Positions 1-8,524 of a DNA stretch of 64,000 nt are shown piece by piece; positions within the stretch are counted from its first letter, which is position 1, and every line of letters begins with the position of its first letter. Below the pieces are notes generated by a model. The model was not told where the DNA came from. It saw only the letters and a program-made list of their open reading frames with translations, and searched no databases. The stretch is from contig NZ_MRCC01000017.1 of NCBI RefSeq assembly GCF_001904655.1, positions 52,685 to 116,684 on the forward strand, read 5' to 3'. Source of the stretch: Chroogloeocystis siderophila 5.2 s.c.1 (GTDB lineage: Bacteria > Cyanobacteriota > Cyanobacteriia > Cyanobacteriales > Chroococcidiopsidaceae). Position numbers and translations under genes: made by a program.

Positions 1-276
1 TGCCGGTGGTTGCATAGAACTTTTCCCTTACCGATTGAAATCTCAAGTTTTAGTTTAGCTTCCACGTTTTGAGAATCTGATTGCCCTTCCTCTTCGCAAG
101 CTACTACAAGCTACTACTATAATTAGATGATGAAAATTACACTGCGAAATTCCTAGCAATATTTTCATACGCAGTATCATCTAATTGTTGATAATTATTG
201 CTCTACGACTTCTCACACACCTTTTAACAAAAAATCAAGTATCCTGCTAGATAGCAAAAATGGACAGGTGTGAATC

Positions 277-573
277 ATGAAGGTTTGGCTAGCTTGCTTT
301 GTACTTTTATTTGCTCTCGCTGAGCTTTTTCAATGGATGAAGCAGTTTTCGCTACCGTTGCCGATTTATATTTTGGGTGGTGCGTTTTTAGCGATCGCAT
401 CTAACTACGACAAACTTGGCGGTTTACGTTGGCTATCGCATGATCGCGCGTTCATCAATTCTGCAAGTCAACCTTCTATCACTCAATCAACTGCACAGCC
501 GTTGCAATCAGTATCGTTTACTACAGTGCCCGCTGCTGAACAAATGCAACCGTGCACAAAAGAGAGTAAATAG
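277..573 (+). CDS. small membrane-anchored hypothetical protein
   Basis: 98-residue protein that I do not recognise by function. Residues 3-17 and 28-42 are hydrophobic and could form two short membrane segments. The C-terminal half (from about residue 60) is rich in Ser, Thr and Gln and looks disordered. The ATG is preceded by a weak purine stretch (GGACAGGTG). It is convergent with the FecCD permease gene, whose stop lies 6 bp downstream, so the two 3' ends share almost no spacer. A HIP1 site lies inside the frame, which fits native chromosomal DNA. It is probably a conserved cyanobacterial small protein, but a spurious frame cannot be excluded. Confidence 0.55.
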   Translation: MKVWLACFVLLFALAELFQWMKQFSLPLPIYILGGAFLAIASNYDKLGGLRWLSHDRAFINSASQPSITQSTAQPLQSVSFTTVPAAEQMQPCTKESK

Positions 574-578
574 TATGA

Positions 579-1622
579 TTACTTGCCACGCTGCTGCACC
601 AATAAATAAACAAAGTAAGGCGCACCAATAACCGCAGTGACAATTCCACAAGGAATTTCAATCGGGGCAAATAGCGTACGTCCGATTAAATCTGCGACAA
701 CAACAAGCATCGCCCCCATCACGCCAGCAACGGGAAGTAGCCCACCATGAGTTGCACCTACTAACTGACGTGCCATATGCGGAGCCATTAAACCCACAAA
801 ACCAATCGCGCCTGCTGTCGCCACCGCAGATCCAGCGAGTGCGGTACTAATCAGCAACAACCAGCCGCGTTGCCACTCAATGTGACAGCCTAATCCTGTC
901 GCAATTTCGTCACCTAAAGCTAAAGCGTTGAGTTGGCGAGTCTTGACTAAAGCAAGCGGCAAAAATACAATAAGCCAGGGTAAAAAAGCAAAAACCTGCT
1001 CCCAACTGCGTCCGTAAACACTTCCTGCTAACCACACTAAAGCTTGACTGACGCTGTTAATCTCACCAAAAGTCGTAATTACACTTGTGCAAGCACCAAT
1101 GACCGTCGCAATTCCGACACCGATTAAAATCAACCGCAACGGCGAACTGCCTCCTTCCCATGCTAAAAAGTAAATGAGCAACGAAACCGCCAAAGCACCG
1201 CCAAACGCAGAGATGGGCAAGAATCCCACAGGAACACTAGGAAATAATACAATCAAACTCACCGCCGCTAAACTCGCGCCAGCATTAACGCCAATGATCC
1301 CAGGATCGGCAAGTGGGTTACGCGTGATTCCTTGCATAATTGCACCAGAAATTGCTAAGGCTAGTCCTACTAAACTTGCAACTAAAGTCCGCGGTAATCG
1401 CAGCGTGTTAACGACAAATGTATAGTCAGAGTTTTCTTCTAGCCCTAACACAGTTTGAATAACTGCAAGGGGCGGGATCGGATATTCCCCGTACGCAACG
1501 CTAGCAATCATTGCGATTAGCGTCACAAGTAACAAAAGTAACAATACAGTCAAAACGCGTTGCTTGACGCGTAGCGATAGCGGTAGCGATCGCGAACGAA
1601 TCCGTAGTGTATTTTGCTTCAT
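579..1622 (-). CDS. FecCD-family iron-siderophore ABC transporter permease
   Basis: 347 residues, mostly hydrophobic, with the multi-helix topology of FecCD/BtuC permeases. Family signatures are visible: 'LRLPRTLVASLVG' near residue 95, 'GAIMQGITRNPLADP' near 115, and 'GFVGLMAPHMAR' near residue 275 (the loop contacting the ATPase). It forms one half of an inner-membrane channel importing ferric siderophore, haem or cobalamin-like substrates. Its ATG overlaps the TGA of the upstream permease by 4 bp (ATGA), implying translational coupling and a heterodimeric pore. No ATPase or binding-protein gene lies beside it in this window, so those partners must be encoded elsewhere. Confidence 0.93.
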   Translation of the reverse strand: MKQNTLRIRSRSLPLSLRVKQRVLTVLLLLLLVTLIAMIASVAYGEYPIPPLAVIQTVLGLEENSDYTFVVNTLRLPRTLVASLVGLALAISGAIMQGITRNPLADPGIIGVNAGASLAAVSLIVLFPSVPVGFLPISAFGGALAVSLLIYFLAWEGGSSPLRLILIGVGIATVIGACTSVITTFGEINSVSQALVWLAGSVYGRSWEQVFAFLPWLIVFLPLALVKTRQLNALALGDEIATGLGCHIEWQRGWLLLISTALAGSAVATAGAIGFVGLMAPHMARQLVGATHGGLLPVAGVMGAMLVVVADLIGRTLFAPIEIPCGIVTAVIGAPYFVYLLVQQRGK

Positions 1623-2629
1623 TTACTAACTTTCATCCGAGCAAGATAAACAAAGAAGGGCGCGCCTACTAATGCTGTCACAATTCCTACTGGCAATTCT
1701 TGGGGTCGAATGACGAGTCGCGCAACGACATCCGAAGCAAGCAGGAGGATTGCACCAAATACCGCACTATACGGCAAAATCCAACGATAATCTACCCCAA
1801 TGAGTAAGCGCACAATGTGGGGGACAACTAAGCCAACAAATCCAATCGGTCCTGCGGCGGCAACTGCACTTCCTGCTAATAACAATACTGCTACTGCCGC
1901 TGCGATTTTGACCCAAGCCGTTTTTTGACCCAAACCTTTCGCCACATCTTCACCCAGGTTGAGAATATTGATTTGGCTTGCTAAGGCAAGAGCAAGTACC
2001 AGACCTATGACGATATAGGGTAGCACTTGCGCAATAATTGCATAATCGCGACCAGCAACCGAGCCTGCTAACCAAAACCGAATTTCATCAAGCGTGCGTT
2101 GGCTAATAATCAAAATGCCTGTTGTTAGCGCTGAAAGTAAAGCGGCAATGGCTGCACCAGCAATCGTTAAATTCAGCGGCGTAAGTCCTCCACGCCCCAG
2201 CGAACCCAAAAGGTAAACACTAACCGCACTCGTACCTGCGCCGAGAAACGCACACCACACATAAAAACTCGGTTCAGAAGTTCCAAAAATAAAGATCGCC
2301 ACCACAACGGCGATCGCTGCACCCGCATTAATTCCCAAAATTTCGGGATCTGCCAAAGGATTGTGGCTAATACCTTGCATAATCGCTCCAGCAATCGCCG
2401 TCGCCGCACCAACAAGAATTGCGAGTAGCGATCGCGGTATGCGCACTGTGCGAATAATCAAATGTTCGGTTGAACCATCAAAAACAGCGATCGCCTCATA
2501 AATTGTTTTGAGTGAAATGTCTGCTGCGCCCAAAGCAATACTGATAAACAGGCAAATCACTAATACTCCGATGCTCGCAATTAAACCTAGCACGGGCGAT
2601 CTGCTTTTCCAATTTGATACTTCTGTCAT
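1619..2629 (-). CDS. FecCD-family iron-siderophore ABC transporter permease
   Basis: Second permease of the pair (336 residues from this start), with the same family marks: 'VRIPRSLLAILVGAATA', 'GAIMQGISHNPLADPEIL' and 'GFVGLVVPHIVRLL'. The open frame extends to an ATG at 2854, but the extra 75 residues are hydrophilic, cysteine-containing and unlike any FecCD N-terminus. I therefore prefer the ATG at 2629, directly before 'MTEVSNWKS' and the first membrane helix. It is the upstream gene of the coupled pair and shares an ATGA overlap with the next permease. Siderophore uptake is inferred from the family; substrate cannot be read from sequence. The proline-rich TonB-like protein about 2.4 kb away fits an iron-uptake neighbourhood. 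Confidence 0.9.
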   Translation of the reverse strand: MTEVSNWKSRSPVLGLIASIGVLVICLFISIALGAADISLKTIYEAIAVFDGSTEHLIIRTVRIPRSLLAILVGAATAIAGAIMQGISHNPLADPEILGINAGAAIAVVVAIFIFGTSEPSFYVWCAFLGAGTSAVSVYLLGSLGRGGLTPLNLTIAGAAIAALLSALTTGILIISQRTLDEIRFWLAGSVAGRDYAIIAQVLPYIVIGLVLALALASQINILNLGEDVAKGLGQKTAWVKIAAAVAVLLLAGSAVAAAGPIGFVGLVVPHIVRLLIGVDYRWILPYSAVFGAILLLASDVVARLVIRPQELPVGIVTALVGAPFFVYLARMKVSK

Positions 2630-2907
2630 ACCTTCGTTTTGCTGCAATATCGCTGCAAAGTAATTGCAATCGCACCTTACCAGTGAGCCACTAGGGTAGG
2701 CATCGTCGAATACTACTCGCAACTTATTGCCAAATTCTATCAATAATTTGGTGGGTTTTATCCAAACTGTCGCTGCAAAATCTTCAACAGTGGTTGAGGG
2801 CGATCGCGCTTTGCCGCTTTTCTTACAAAGTAAAAAGGCTCTCATCAACATCATGTGCTAGAAGTTAAGGAGAACCGAATAGGTAGGATACTTTAAAATT
2901 TATCTTA

Positions 2908-3303
2908 CTAAATCAACCAAAACCCTTTTTTTTGCCAATATTGTTTTTCTAAAATGTTATCTAAGCTTTGCTGCGAGATGACACATTTCTCAACCAATAA
3001 TTTTCCTAAAGGTTTATTGTTGTATTGCTGCTCAAGTAAAAATTGCTCTAGCGCATTGGCGGAAATCAATTTTTCTTGAATGAGTAATTGACCAAGCTTA
3101 ATTTGCTGCTCTGCTAAAACTCGATTAAGCGTCCCTTGAGACACTAATTGTTTTTCTACTAAGATTTGTCCAAGTTGTTTTTGAATGCGGCGTTGCTCAG
3201 CTAAGACAGGTTCTAGTTTGTCTTGAGAAATTAAGCCTTTACGTACTAGCATTTCGCCGAGAGCAGCTTTTTCTACTTTTCTCTCAAAAGTTTTAGTAAA
3301 CAT
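2908..3303 (-). CDS. stand-alone protein of four MshEN-type repeats
   Basis: 131 residues built almost wholly from four 24-residue repeats at about 14-37, 43-66, 69-92 and 98-121. Each has the form xLGxxLVxxxLISxxxLxxxLxEQ. Spacers are 5, 2 and 5 residues, so repeats 1+2 and 3+4 form two modules with the 24-5-24 geometry of the MshEN (GspE/PilB N-terminal) domain, a known cyclic-di-GMP receptor. Unlike MshE or PilB, no ATPase follows. The first-position Arg of the canonical motif is replaced (A, Q, K, P), and the central Gly is kept only in repeat 1, so ligand binding is uncertain. A good AAGGA site lies before the ATG. Function unknown; a signalling or scaffold role is inference. Confidence 0.8.
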   Translation of the reverse strand: MFTKTFERKVEKAALGEMLVRKGLISQDKLEPVLAEQRRIQKQLGQILVEKQLVSQGTLNRVLAEQQIKLGQLLIQEKLISANALEQFLLEQQYNNKPLGKLLVEKCVISQQSLDNILEKQYWQKKGFWLI

Positions 3304-3468
3304 TACTAATCCTTGACTTAATTATGCTATTCAAGCGTTTTTATATAGGAAAATATTACGTTTAAGTAATTCATACAAAATTTCTTAGCAAGTACTGACA
3401 ACAAGATACTTACATTTTTATGATTCCCTTTTTTGGATAGTTTGTGGTATAGAAACTATAAAGAGCAA

Positions 3469-3496
3469 AGTAAGACTTTGTAAGCAAAGTCTTACT
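3469..3496. terminator. perfect 12-bp hairpin downstream of rfbB
   Basis: AGTAAGACTTTG, a 4-nt loop, then CAAAGTCTTACT: an uninterrupted 12-bp stem about 50 bp beyond the dehydratase stop. The minus-strand 3' flank (TTGCTCTTTATAG) is only moderately T-rich, so termination is likely but not textbook. It separates rfbB from the MshEN-repeat gene. Confidence 0.6.
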
Positions 3497-3547
3497 AATA
3501 AAAACTAAGAATTTTTCGTAAAACGCGTTTACTAACGTATAAAGTTT

Positions 3548-4660
3548 TTAACTTTGATGCTGAGAAAGATAAACTTTATGGTAGTATTCTTGATACTCGT
3601 CAGACAGTAAAGGTTGCCACCAATCGCGGTGCGTGAGATACCATTCAACTGTACGACGCAATCCCTCAGCGACAGTTATTGCGGGTGTCCAGCTGAGTTG
3701 AGTTTTAATTTTAGTCGCATCAATCGCATAACGGCGATCGTGTCCTGGTCGATCCTGAACAAAAGTGATGAGTTCGCGTGCTGGACGCACTGGTAAATCA
3801 ATTGCTAGTTCATCCATAATGTCACATAGCATTTGCACCAAGTCGATATTTTTAACCTCATTATTGCCACCAATGTTATAAACTTCTCCAGGTAAACCTT
3901 GATGAATGACAACACCTAAAGCTGTACAATGATCGCCTACATATAGCCAATCACGGACATTTTGTCCATCACCGTATACAGGTAGTTGTTTACCAAGCAA
4001 GCAATTGATGCACATTAAAGGAATGAGCTTCTCAGGAAACTGATAGGGACCGTAATTATTCGAGCAATTTGTAATGATTGTTGGTAGATGATAAGTATGA
4101 TAGTAGGCACGTACTAAGTGATCGCTACCAGCTTTAGAAGCCGAATACGGGCTATTGGGTGCATAAGGAGTCTTTTCAGTAAATGCAGGATCGTTGGGAT
4201 TAAGACTACCGTAGACTTCATCAGTAGAAACGTGAAGAAAGCGATGATGATCTGGTTGTCCACAAGTACGCCAGTGTTGTAGAAATGCTTCTAGCAGCGT
4301 GAAAGTCCCAACAACATTAGTTTGGACAAACGCAGCGGGTCCCAAAATCGAACGGTCTACATGAGATTCCGCAGCAAAATGCACAACTGTATCAATCGCC
4401 TCAGTTTGTAAAAGTTGGTCTAAAACTGTGCGATCGCAAATATTCCCTTGGAAAAAGCGAAAATTTTCTGTTGCTTCCCAACTTGCTAAGTTACTACGAT
4501 TTCCTGCATAAGTTAAGGCATCTAGAACAACTACGCGGTCTTCAGGATAAGTTGTACACCAAGAATGCACAAAATTTGTACCAATAAAGCCTGCGCCTCC
4601 AGTCACCAATAGCCGCCTCGGCTGCGGAGAGTTTAATCGCTGATTCTCTGCCCTACTCAC
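3548..4660 (-). CDS. rfbB: dTDP-glucose 4,6-dehydratase
   Basis: Short-chain dehydrogenase of the extended type that converts dTDP-glucose to dTDP-4-keto-6-deoxyglucose, the first committed step to dTDP-rhamnose for surface polysaccharide. It shows the NAD-binding glycine motif 'VTGGAGFIGTNF' near the N-terminus, 'HFAAESHVDRS', the 'STDEVYG' active-site strand, and the catalytic Tyr/Lys in 'YSASKAGSDHLV'. The open frame runs back to a GTG at 4753, but the GTG at 4660 has a fitting AGGGAAG site 5 bp upstream and gives a normal 370-residue protein, so I chose it. No other rhamnose-pathway gene (rfbA, rfbC or rfbD) lies nearby. Confidence 0.92.
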   Translation of the reverse strand: MSRAENQRLNSPQPRRLLVTGGAGFIGTNFVHSWCTTYPEDRVVVLDALTYAGNRSNLASWEATENFRFFQGNICDRTVLDQLLQTEAIDTVVHFAAESHVDRSILGPAAFVQTNVVGTFTLLEAFLQHWRTCGQPDHHRFLHVSTDEVYGSLNPNDPAFTEKTPYAPNSPYSASKAGSDHLVRAYYHTYHLPTIITNCSNNYGPYQFPEKLIPLMCINCLLGKQLPVYGDGQNVRDWLYVGDHCTALGVVIHQGLPGEVYNIGGNNEVKNIDLVQMLCDIMDELAIDLPVRPARELITFVQDRPGHDRRYAIDATKIKTQLSWTPAITVAEGLRRTVEWYLTHRDWWQPLLSDEYQEYYHKVYLSQHQS

Positions 4661-4780
4661 AAAATCTTCCCTTGCTCGATCGAAAATCCCAAATAGTATC
4701 ACTCCTCGCGCAGCACTTGTAAAGCAGATTTCATTGCTAAAGCCATCAAACACTCAGCCTTTTTCTGATTTCTGAGCAAA

Positions 4781-4800
4781 GTTCCCCAAACTTGGGGAAC
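4781..4800. repeat. intergenic hairpin of the CCCCAA/TTGGGG repeat family
   Basis: GTTCCCCAA-AC-TTGGGGAAC is a perfect 9-bp stem in the stretch between rfbB and the TonB-like gene (4661-5009). Nearby 'AGATTTAGGGG' resembles the sequence beside the hairpin at 23843. This looks like a member of a dispersed CCCTAAATCCCCCAA-type repeat rather than a gene. An open frame at 4699-4890 lies over it and is probably not coding. I see nothing else in this gap. Confidence 0.5.
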
Positions 4801-5009
4801 CAGTGCGCCCTTAAGGGTTATCCCCCGTTGTAGCAAGTGGCGTAGATTTAGGGGACTGATACGAGTGCGGTTACTTAACGATTCATACATTGATTAAGCA
4901 ATGCCGAAAATCAAGTTCCGATTTATGCAAGTAGTCTAAAGTTTCTGTGCTGTCTGACAGAAATGAAATCAGAATTGAGCCTGGTGTAGTCAGGATCAAT
5001 TAGCAGCTA

Positions 5010-6566
5010 TTACGCATCTGATTGTTGGGGTTGTTCTGGTGTATTTGGCGTTTCTGGAGGTTGAGCAGCGCAATTAGCTATATCGTACTGGTATTGCAAG
5101 TGGAACTGTTGATTTACTGAACTTTCACCCTTGGGAAATTCGTATGCTTGAACATATTCTTTAGCAGCCTGCTCAACACTCGCCGCCCCTTTGCGCGAAA
5201 GAAAATCAGGTCCAGAAACAATTCTACCAGCGGGATTGACAACGACTCCCAAAACTGCAACGCCTTCTAGTCCGCGATCGCAAGACTTAATCGTTTTATA
5301 TATAGGTGCTTTGGTCACCACATTCGAGTAGTTTTGCTGGATGGTACTTTGACGTTTCGCCCACGCTTGCAATTGCGCATCTCTGTCACTCGTTGCAGAT
5401 AGACCAGAACCCGAACCACCAGCAGTATTTGGCTCGCTACGCAATGCGGCAACAATTTGTTGTCGTCGTGTTTGTTCTGCGGTATTGTCTGGCTGAGCAG
5501 GATTAGTCGCACTAGCCGTATTTGGCTCGCTACGCAGTGCAGCGACAATTTGTTGTTGTCGTGTCTGTTCTGCCGTGTGTGGCTCTACAGGTTGTGGGTT
5601 AGTAGCAGTTTGTGGTGCAGCAGCTGCAGGTGGATTTGTCGCAGCGCGTTCCTCGCGAATTTTTTGCTGTAGTGCTAAGAGTTCCTGCTTACCGCGTTCT
5701 GGTAGTTGTTGAGGTCGAGGACCTGACTCAACAGGTTGCGTTGGGTTAACTACGGCAACTTGCTGTTGTGGTTGACTTTGGGGCTGTTGCGGCTGAACTA
5801 AATTAGGAGGTGTCGGCAGCGTTTGTGCTACTTGACTTGGTGGTACTCCCTCAGGAGAAAATGGCTCCGCTGGATTCAAGCGCATGGCTGGTAGTCCTGC
5901 ATTACTCGGCTGTCGCCATTGCGGTACCGGTGGTAATAATTCTCCTGAATTGTACGTACGGTTTTGATTTTGGTTTGGTGCTGCTGCTACGGGAGGTTGG
6001 AGATTGCCGAGTGGCGGTGGTGGCGGTAGTGTATTCAGAATAGGCGGCGGTGGTGGGGCGTTGATTATAGAACCTGTAGAGAAAGCCTGTTGGCTGTTTC
6101 GGCTGGGATTGACCTTGGGTACTCCGCTTGTTGTGCGGTTACTACGTTCTGGCGATACAGGCAAAATAAACGTTTGATTAGGTCGTAACGCTTGTAAGGA
6201 GTTGCTACCTACTGGCGGTAAACCAATTGATGGCGGCAGCGCAATCGGGTCTGGTAATGGTGGCAGCGCCCCTACGGGAAATGGTGGCGGCGGAGGTAAC
6301 GGCGGTAAGGGACTCTGCTGTGTGGCAAATGGTGGCAATGCTGCGGGTACTGAGGACGCTCCTGGCAGACGGCTTTGTTCTTCAGGAGTTAGCTCTACAA
6401 TTCCCACAGTTCGCTGCTGAATATTTGCGGCTAATTGCGAATCGTATGGTAAAAATGGCAAAACGATCAACAGCAATCCATGAATGCCTAAGGATGCTAC
6501 GGCAGCCATGCCATTGGTCGAGCGAAAGCTTTCTGGTAAAGTTCTCATCAGGGAGGCGTAGGACAT
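5010..6566 (-). CDS. proline-rich TonB-like energy transducer
   Basis: 518 residues with the three-part layout of TonB proteins. There is a short cytoplasmic N-terminus with one membrane anchor at about residues 22-40. A very long Pro/Gln/Asn-rich periplasmic spacer (about 60-400) follows, and then a C-terminal domain (about 420-500) with 'EGVAVLGVVVNPAGRIVSG' and 'AAKEYVQAYEFPKG', which resembles TonB_C. TonB couples inner-membrane energy to outer-membrane receptors, which suits the FecCD genes upstream. The spacer contains a 31-residue tandem duplication (see 5427-5576). The protein is longer than most TonB proteins. The identification rests on architecture and a weak C-terminal match, so a general cell-envelope protein is the alternative. 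Confidence 0.62.
   Translation of the reverse strand: MSYASLMRTLPESFRSTNGMAAVASLGIHGLLLIVLPFLPYDSQLAANIQQRTVGIVELTPEEQSRLPGASSVPAALPPFATQQSPLPPLPPPPPFPVGALPPLPDPIALPPSIGLPPVGSNSLQALRPNQTFILPVSPERSNRTTSGVPKVNPSRNSQQAFSTGSIINAPPPPPILNTLPPPPPLGNLQPPVAAAPNQNQNRTYNSGELLPPVPQWRQPSNAGLPAMRLNPAEPFSPEGVPPSQVAQTLPTPPNLVQPQQPQSQPQQQVAVVNPTQPVESGPRPQQLPERGKQELLALQQKIREERAATNPPAAAAPQTATNPQPVEPHTAEQTRQQQIVAALRSEPNTASATNPAQPDNTAEQTRRQQIVAALRSEPNTAGGSGSGLSATSDRDAQLQAWAKRQSTIQQNYSNVVTKAPIYKTIKSCDRGLEGVAVLGVVVNPAGRIVSGPDFLSRKGAASVEQAAKEYVQAYEFPKGESSVNQQFHLQYQYDIANCAAQPPETPNTPEQPQQSDA
5427..5576 (-). repeat. in-frame tandem duplication within the TonB-like gene
   Basis: Two copies of a roughly 55-bp segment, 93 bp apart, encode 'TAEQTRQQQIVAALRSEPNT' and 'TAEQTRRQQIVAALRSEPNT'. 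The spacing is an exact multiple of three, so the duplication keeps the frame. The copies differ at several mostly silent positions, showing that the duplication is not recent or is under coding constraint. Confidence 0.85.
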
Positions 6567-6912
6567 GATAGCTAAAGGTACACTCGTCTCCGGATTACAA
6601 GCTAATGACTGCGAGTAACGCGATACTCGTCGAGGTGTAACATACGACTTCTGTCGAAAGAAGTATGCCTATGGATCTTGATATTAACCTTTCTACTCTT
6701 AACACTAGAACAGCAAAGTTACCAGTTTTTGATTGAGAAAATGAGTATTCATTGTTAACTGTGTACAGACAAATATTCAAATTGCTAAGCCACTAGGGAA
6801 AAAACGTGAGATTGAAACTCAGATGAATGCATATGACACTGTGTATAATTCTACACAAATCTTAATAAAATTGTGGCTAAAAATCTATCCATAAGTGATT
6901 TTTCTCTGCCCT
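6567..6912. other. intergenic region upstream of the TonB-like gene
   Basis: About 345 bp without a credible gene. It contains the promoter region of the minus-strand TonB-like gene and the 3' flank of cobI. A dyad GTGTATAATTCTACAC at 6841-6856 could be an operator or a -10-containing promoter element; no known regulator box matches it convincingly. A short AT-rich open frame here lacks any protein character. Confidence 0.4.
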
Positions 6913-7647
6913 CTACTTTTGTTCTACGACGTTGCGCAATCGCCGAAGTTGCACGATAAGCAGTGAAAAATACGCTAACTTTAGTGTGGGATGTGATCGC
7001 AAGTCAGTATAAATTTTTTGTTGTGGTAAAGTTGCGTATTCGACAATCGCGCTATTTTCTAGCAACTGCCGCTGCTGCAATATCGCCCACACTTTCTCAT
7101 AAACCGAACTTACTTTCATCAAGACAACAACATCAGCCCAATCAAGTACTGTTTCTAATTCCTTCACCGTATAAAGTGCTGGTAACACAACCAGTCGCTG
7201 TTGTCGCAAAGTTAATGGCAATCCCAACGCTGCGGTAGCCGCCATTGGCGAACAAACTCCAGGGATAACTTTAACGATCGCCTTGGGTTGTAGTGCTTGT
7301 AGTGTTTGTGCTAAGTAGGTAAACGTGCTGTAAAAACTGACGTCACCTTCACACGCAAACGCCACGTCTTTGCCTTGACTGAGATATTGCCAAACTTGTT
7401 GTGCTGCGGTTTCCCATGCGGCTGTTAATACCGTCATATCTTGTACGTAGGGAAAAATCAGTGCTAATTGCACTTGCTGCGGATTCAACCACTGCGCGAT
7501 AATTTGCTGCGCTAACCCTTGTTTACCTTGAACTCCTGCTGGAAAAGCTACAACTGGCGCTTGTTGCAAACAACGCCAACCTTTCAAGGTAATCAATTCA
7601 GGATCGCCAGGTCCTACACTAATGCCGTAAAGAGTACCGATTACCAT
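6913..7647 (-). CDS. cobI: precorrin-2 C20-methyltransferase
   Basis: SAM-dependent tetrapyrrole methylase that methylates C-20 of precorrin-2 in cobalamin (B12) synthesis. It begins 'GTLYGISVGPGDPELITLKG', the signature of this methylase family. Further family blocks are 'VAFACEGDVSFYSTFTYLAQ' near residue 95, 'VIPGVCSPMAATAALGLPL' near 135, and 'ADVVVLMKVSSVYEKV' near 175. The length (244 residues) is normal. I start at the ATG at 7647; a TTG two codons earlier is also open. No other cob gene lies nearby, as is usual for cyanobacteria with scattered B12 genes. It is divergent from the esterase gene at 7725, with a heptamer-repeat tract between the two starts. Confidence 0.93.
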   Translation of the reverse strand: MVIGTLYGISVGPGDPELITLKGWRCLQQAPVVAFPAGVQGKQGLAQQIIAQWLNPQQVQLALIFPYVQDMTVLTAAWETAAQQVWQYLSQGKDVAFACEGDVSFYSTFTYLAQTLQALQPKAIVKVIPGVCSPMAATAALGLPLTLRQQRLVVLPALYTVKELETVLDWADVVVLMKVSSVYEKVWAILQQRQLLENSAIVEYATLPQQKIYTDLRSHPTLKLAYFSLLIVQLRRLRNVVEQK

Positions 7648-7690
7648 CAACAAGAGGCTAGGGAATGAATATGAGTATACTGAAATTTGT

Positions 7691-7725
7691 CCCCTCGCTC
7701 CTAGTTCCTAGCTTCTCGCTTCTCA
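7691..7725 (+). repeat. STRR-like degenerate heptamer tract
   Basis: Five consecutive 7-bp units: cccctcg, ctcctag, ttcctag, cttctcg, cttctca. This is the pattern of cyanobacterial short tandemly repeated repetitive (STRR) sequences. The tract ends exactly at the A of the ATG used for the next gene. Confidence 0.8.
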
Positions 7726-8420
7726 TGCTGCCGACTGTTATTCTGCCTGGATATCTTGAAGGTGCGATCGCTTACCGCGAACTCGAACAATCTTTACAGC
7801 AACAGGGATTGCCTACAGTTACTGTACCGTTGCGGCGTCGTGATTGGTTAGTGACTTTGGGCGGCAAACCAGTGACACCAATTTTGCAGCAACTCGATCG
7901 CACGGTCAAGCAAGCCCTAGAGCAATACAACGCGTCAAGAATTAATTTGATAGGACACTCGGCTGGCGGGTGGATTTCTCGTATCTACTTAGGGGATAAG
8001 CCGTATAGTAGTCTTGCCCAAGTCGATTTAACAACACCTTGGCAAGCACACCAGTACGTTGCGACATTAATCACCCTCGGAACTCCGCACACGAGTTTAG
8101 AACGCTGGACGCGCTGGAGTCTGGATTTTGTCAATCACAACTATCCAGGTGCTTTTTACCCACACGTTCGTTATGTCTGTGTTGCGGGAAAAACCATCTT
8201 TGGGCAACGCCGTCGCGGTAGTTGGTTAGCTTACAGTAGTTATCAATTAACTTGTGGTCAAGGCAATTGTTGGGGTGATGGCATTACGCCGATCGTTGCT
8301 GCGCATCTCGATGGTGCAGAAAACTTAATCATTGAAGGTGTCAATCACTCACCGCGATCGCCTGGTTTGTGGTACGGTTCGCCCTCTATACTACCGTTCT
8401 GGGTGACGTACCTAGCATAA
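7725..8420 (+). CDS. alpha/beta-hydrolase (esterase/lipase-like)
   Basis: 231-residue alpha/beta-hydrolase. The strand-turn-helix nucleophile elbow is 'LIGHSAGGW' (Ser near residue 83). A plausible acid is in 'WGDGITPI' and the catalytic His in 'GVNHSPRSP' near the C-terminus. 'LPTVILPGYLEGA' at the N-terminus gives the oxyanion strand (PGY). The open frame continues upstream to 7665, but those 20 residues are encoded by a heptamer repeat tract and would spell out repeat-derived sequence, so the ATG at 7725 is preferred. Substrate is unknown; close relatives in cyanobacteria are annotated only as lipase-like. It is divergent from cobI and followed by a 100-bp gap. Confidence 0.82.
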   Translation: MLPTVILPGYLEGAIAYRELEQSLQQQGLPTVTVPLRRRDWLVTLGGKPVTPILQQLDRTVKQALEQYNASRINLIGHSAGGWISRIYLGDKPYSSLAQVDLTTPWQAHQYVATLITLGTPHTSLERWTRWSLDFVNHNYPGAFYPHVRYVCVAGKTIFGQRRRGSWLAYSSYQLTCGQGNCWGDGITPIVAAHLDGAENLIIEGVNHSPRSPGLWYGSPSILPFWVTYLA

Positions 8421-8524
8421 GCACAATTAATTAAAATCTGCTTTGCAAAAGAGCTTCTTTATTAAAAATCGCGTTAAGATCTTAATAAAACTATACACTT
8501 TGTAAACGCAGGGAAAAATTAGTT

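Noticed and set aside
2630..2854. 75-residue N-terminal extension of the second FecCD permease
   Set aside because: Hydrophilic, Cys-containing and not part of FecCD proteins; the ATG at 2629 starts the family sequence.
4699..4890. 63-codon minus-strand open frame upstream of rfbB
   Set aside because: It covers an intergenic hairpin of a dispersed repeat family and has no protein-like conservation pattern; the overlap with the rfbB frame disappears once the GTG at 4660 is used.
5306..6568. Several plus-strand frames opposite the TonB-like gene
   Set aside because: They are by-products of the proline-rich, low-complexity coding strand.
6595..6780. 61-codon minus-strand frame upstream of the TonB-like gene
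   Set aside because: Lies in a promoter region, with no ribosome site and no conserved features.
6841..6856. NtcA-type operator
   Set aside because: The dyad GTGTATAATTCTACAC gives GTA-N6-TAC, not the GTA-N8-TAC spacing of NtcA sites.
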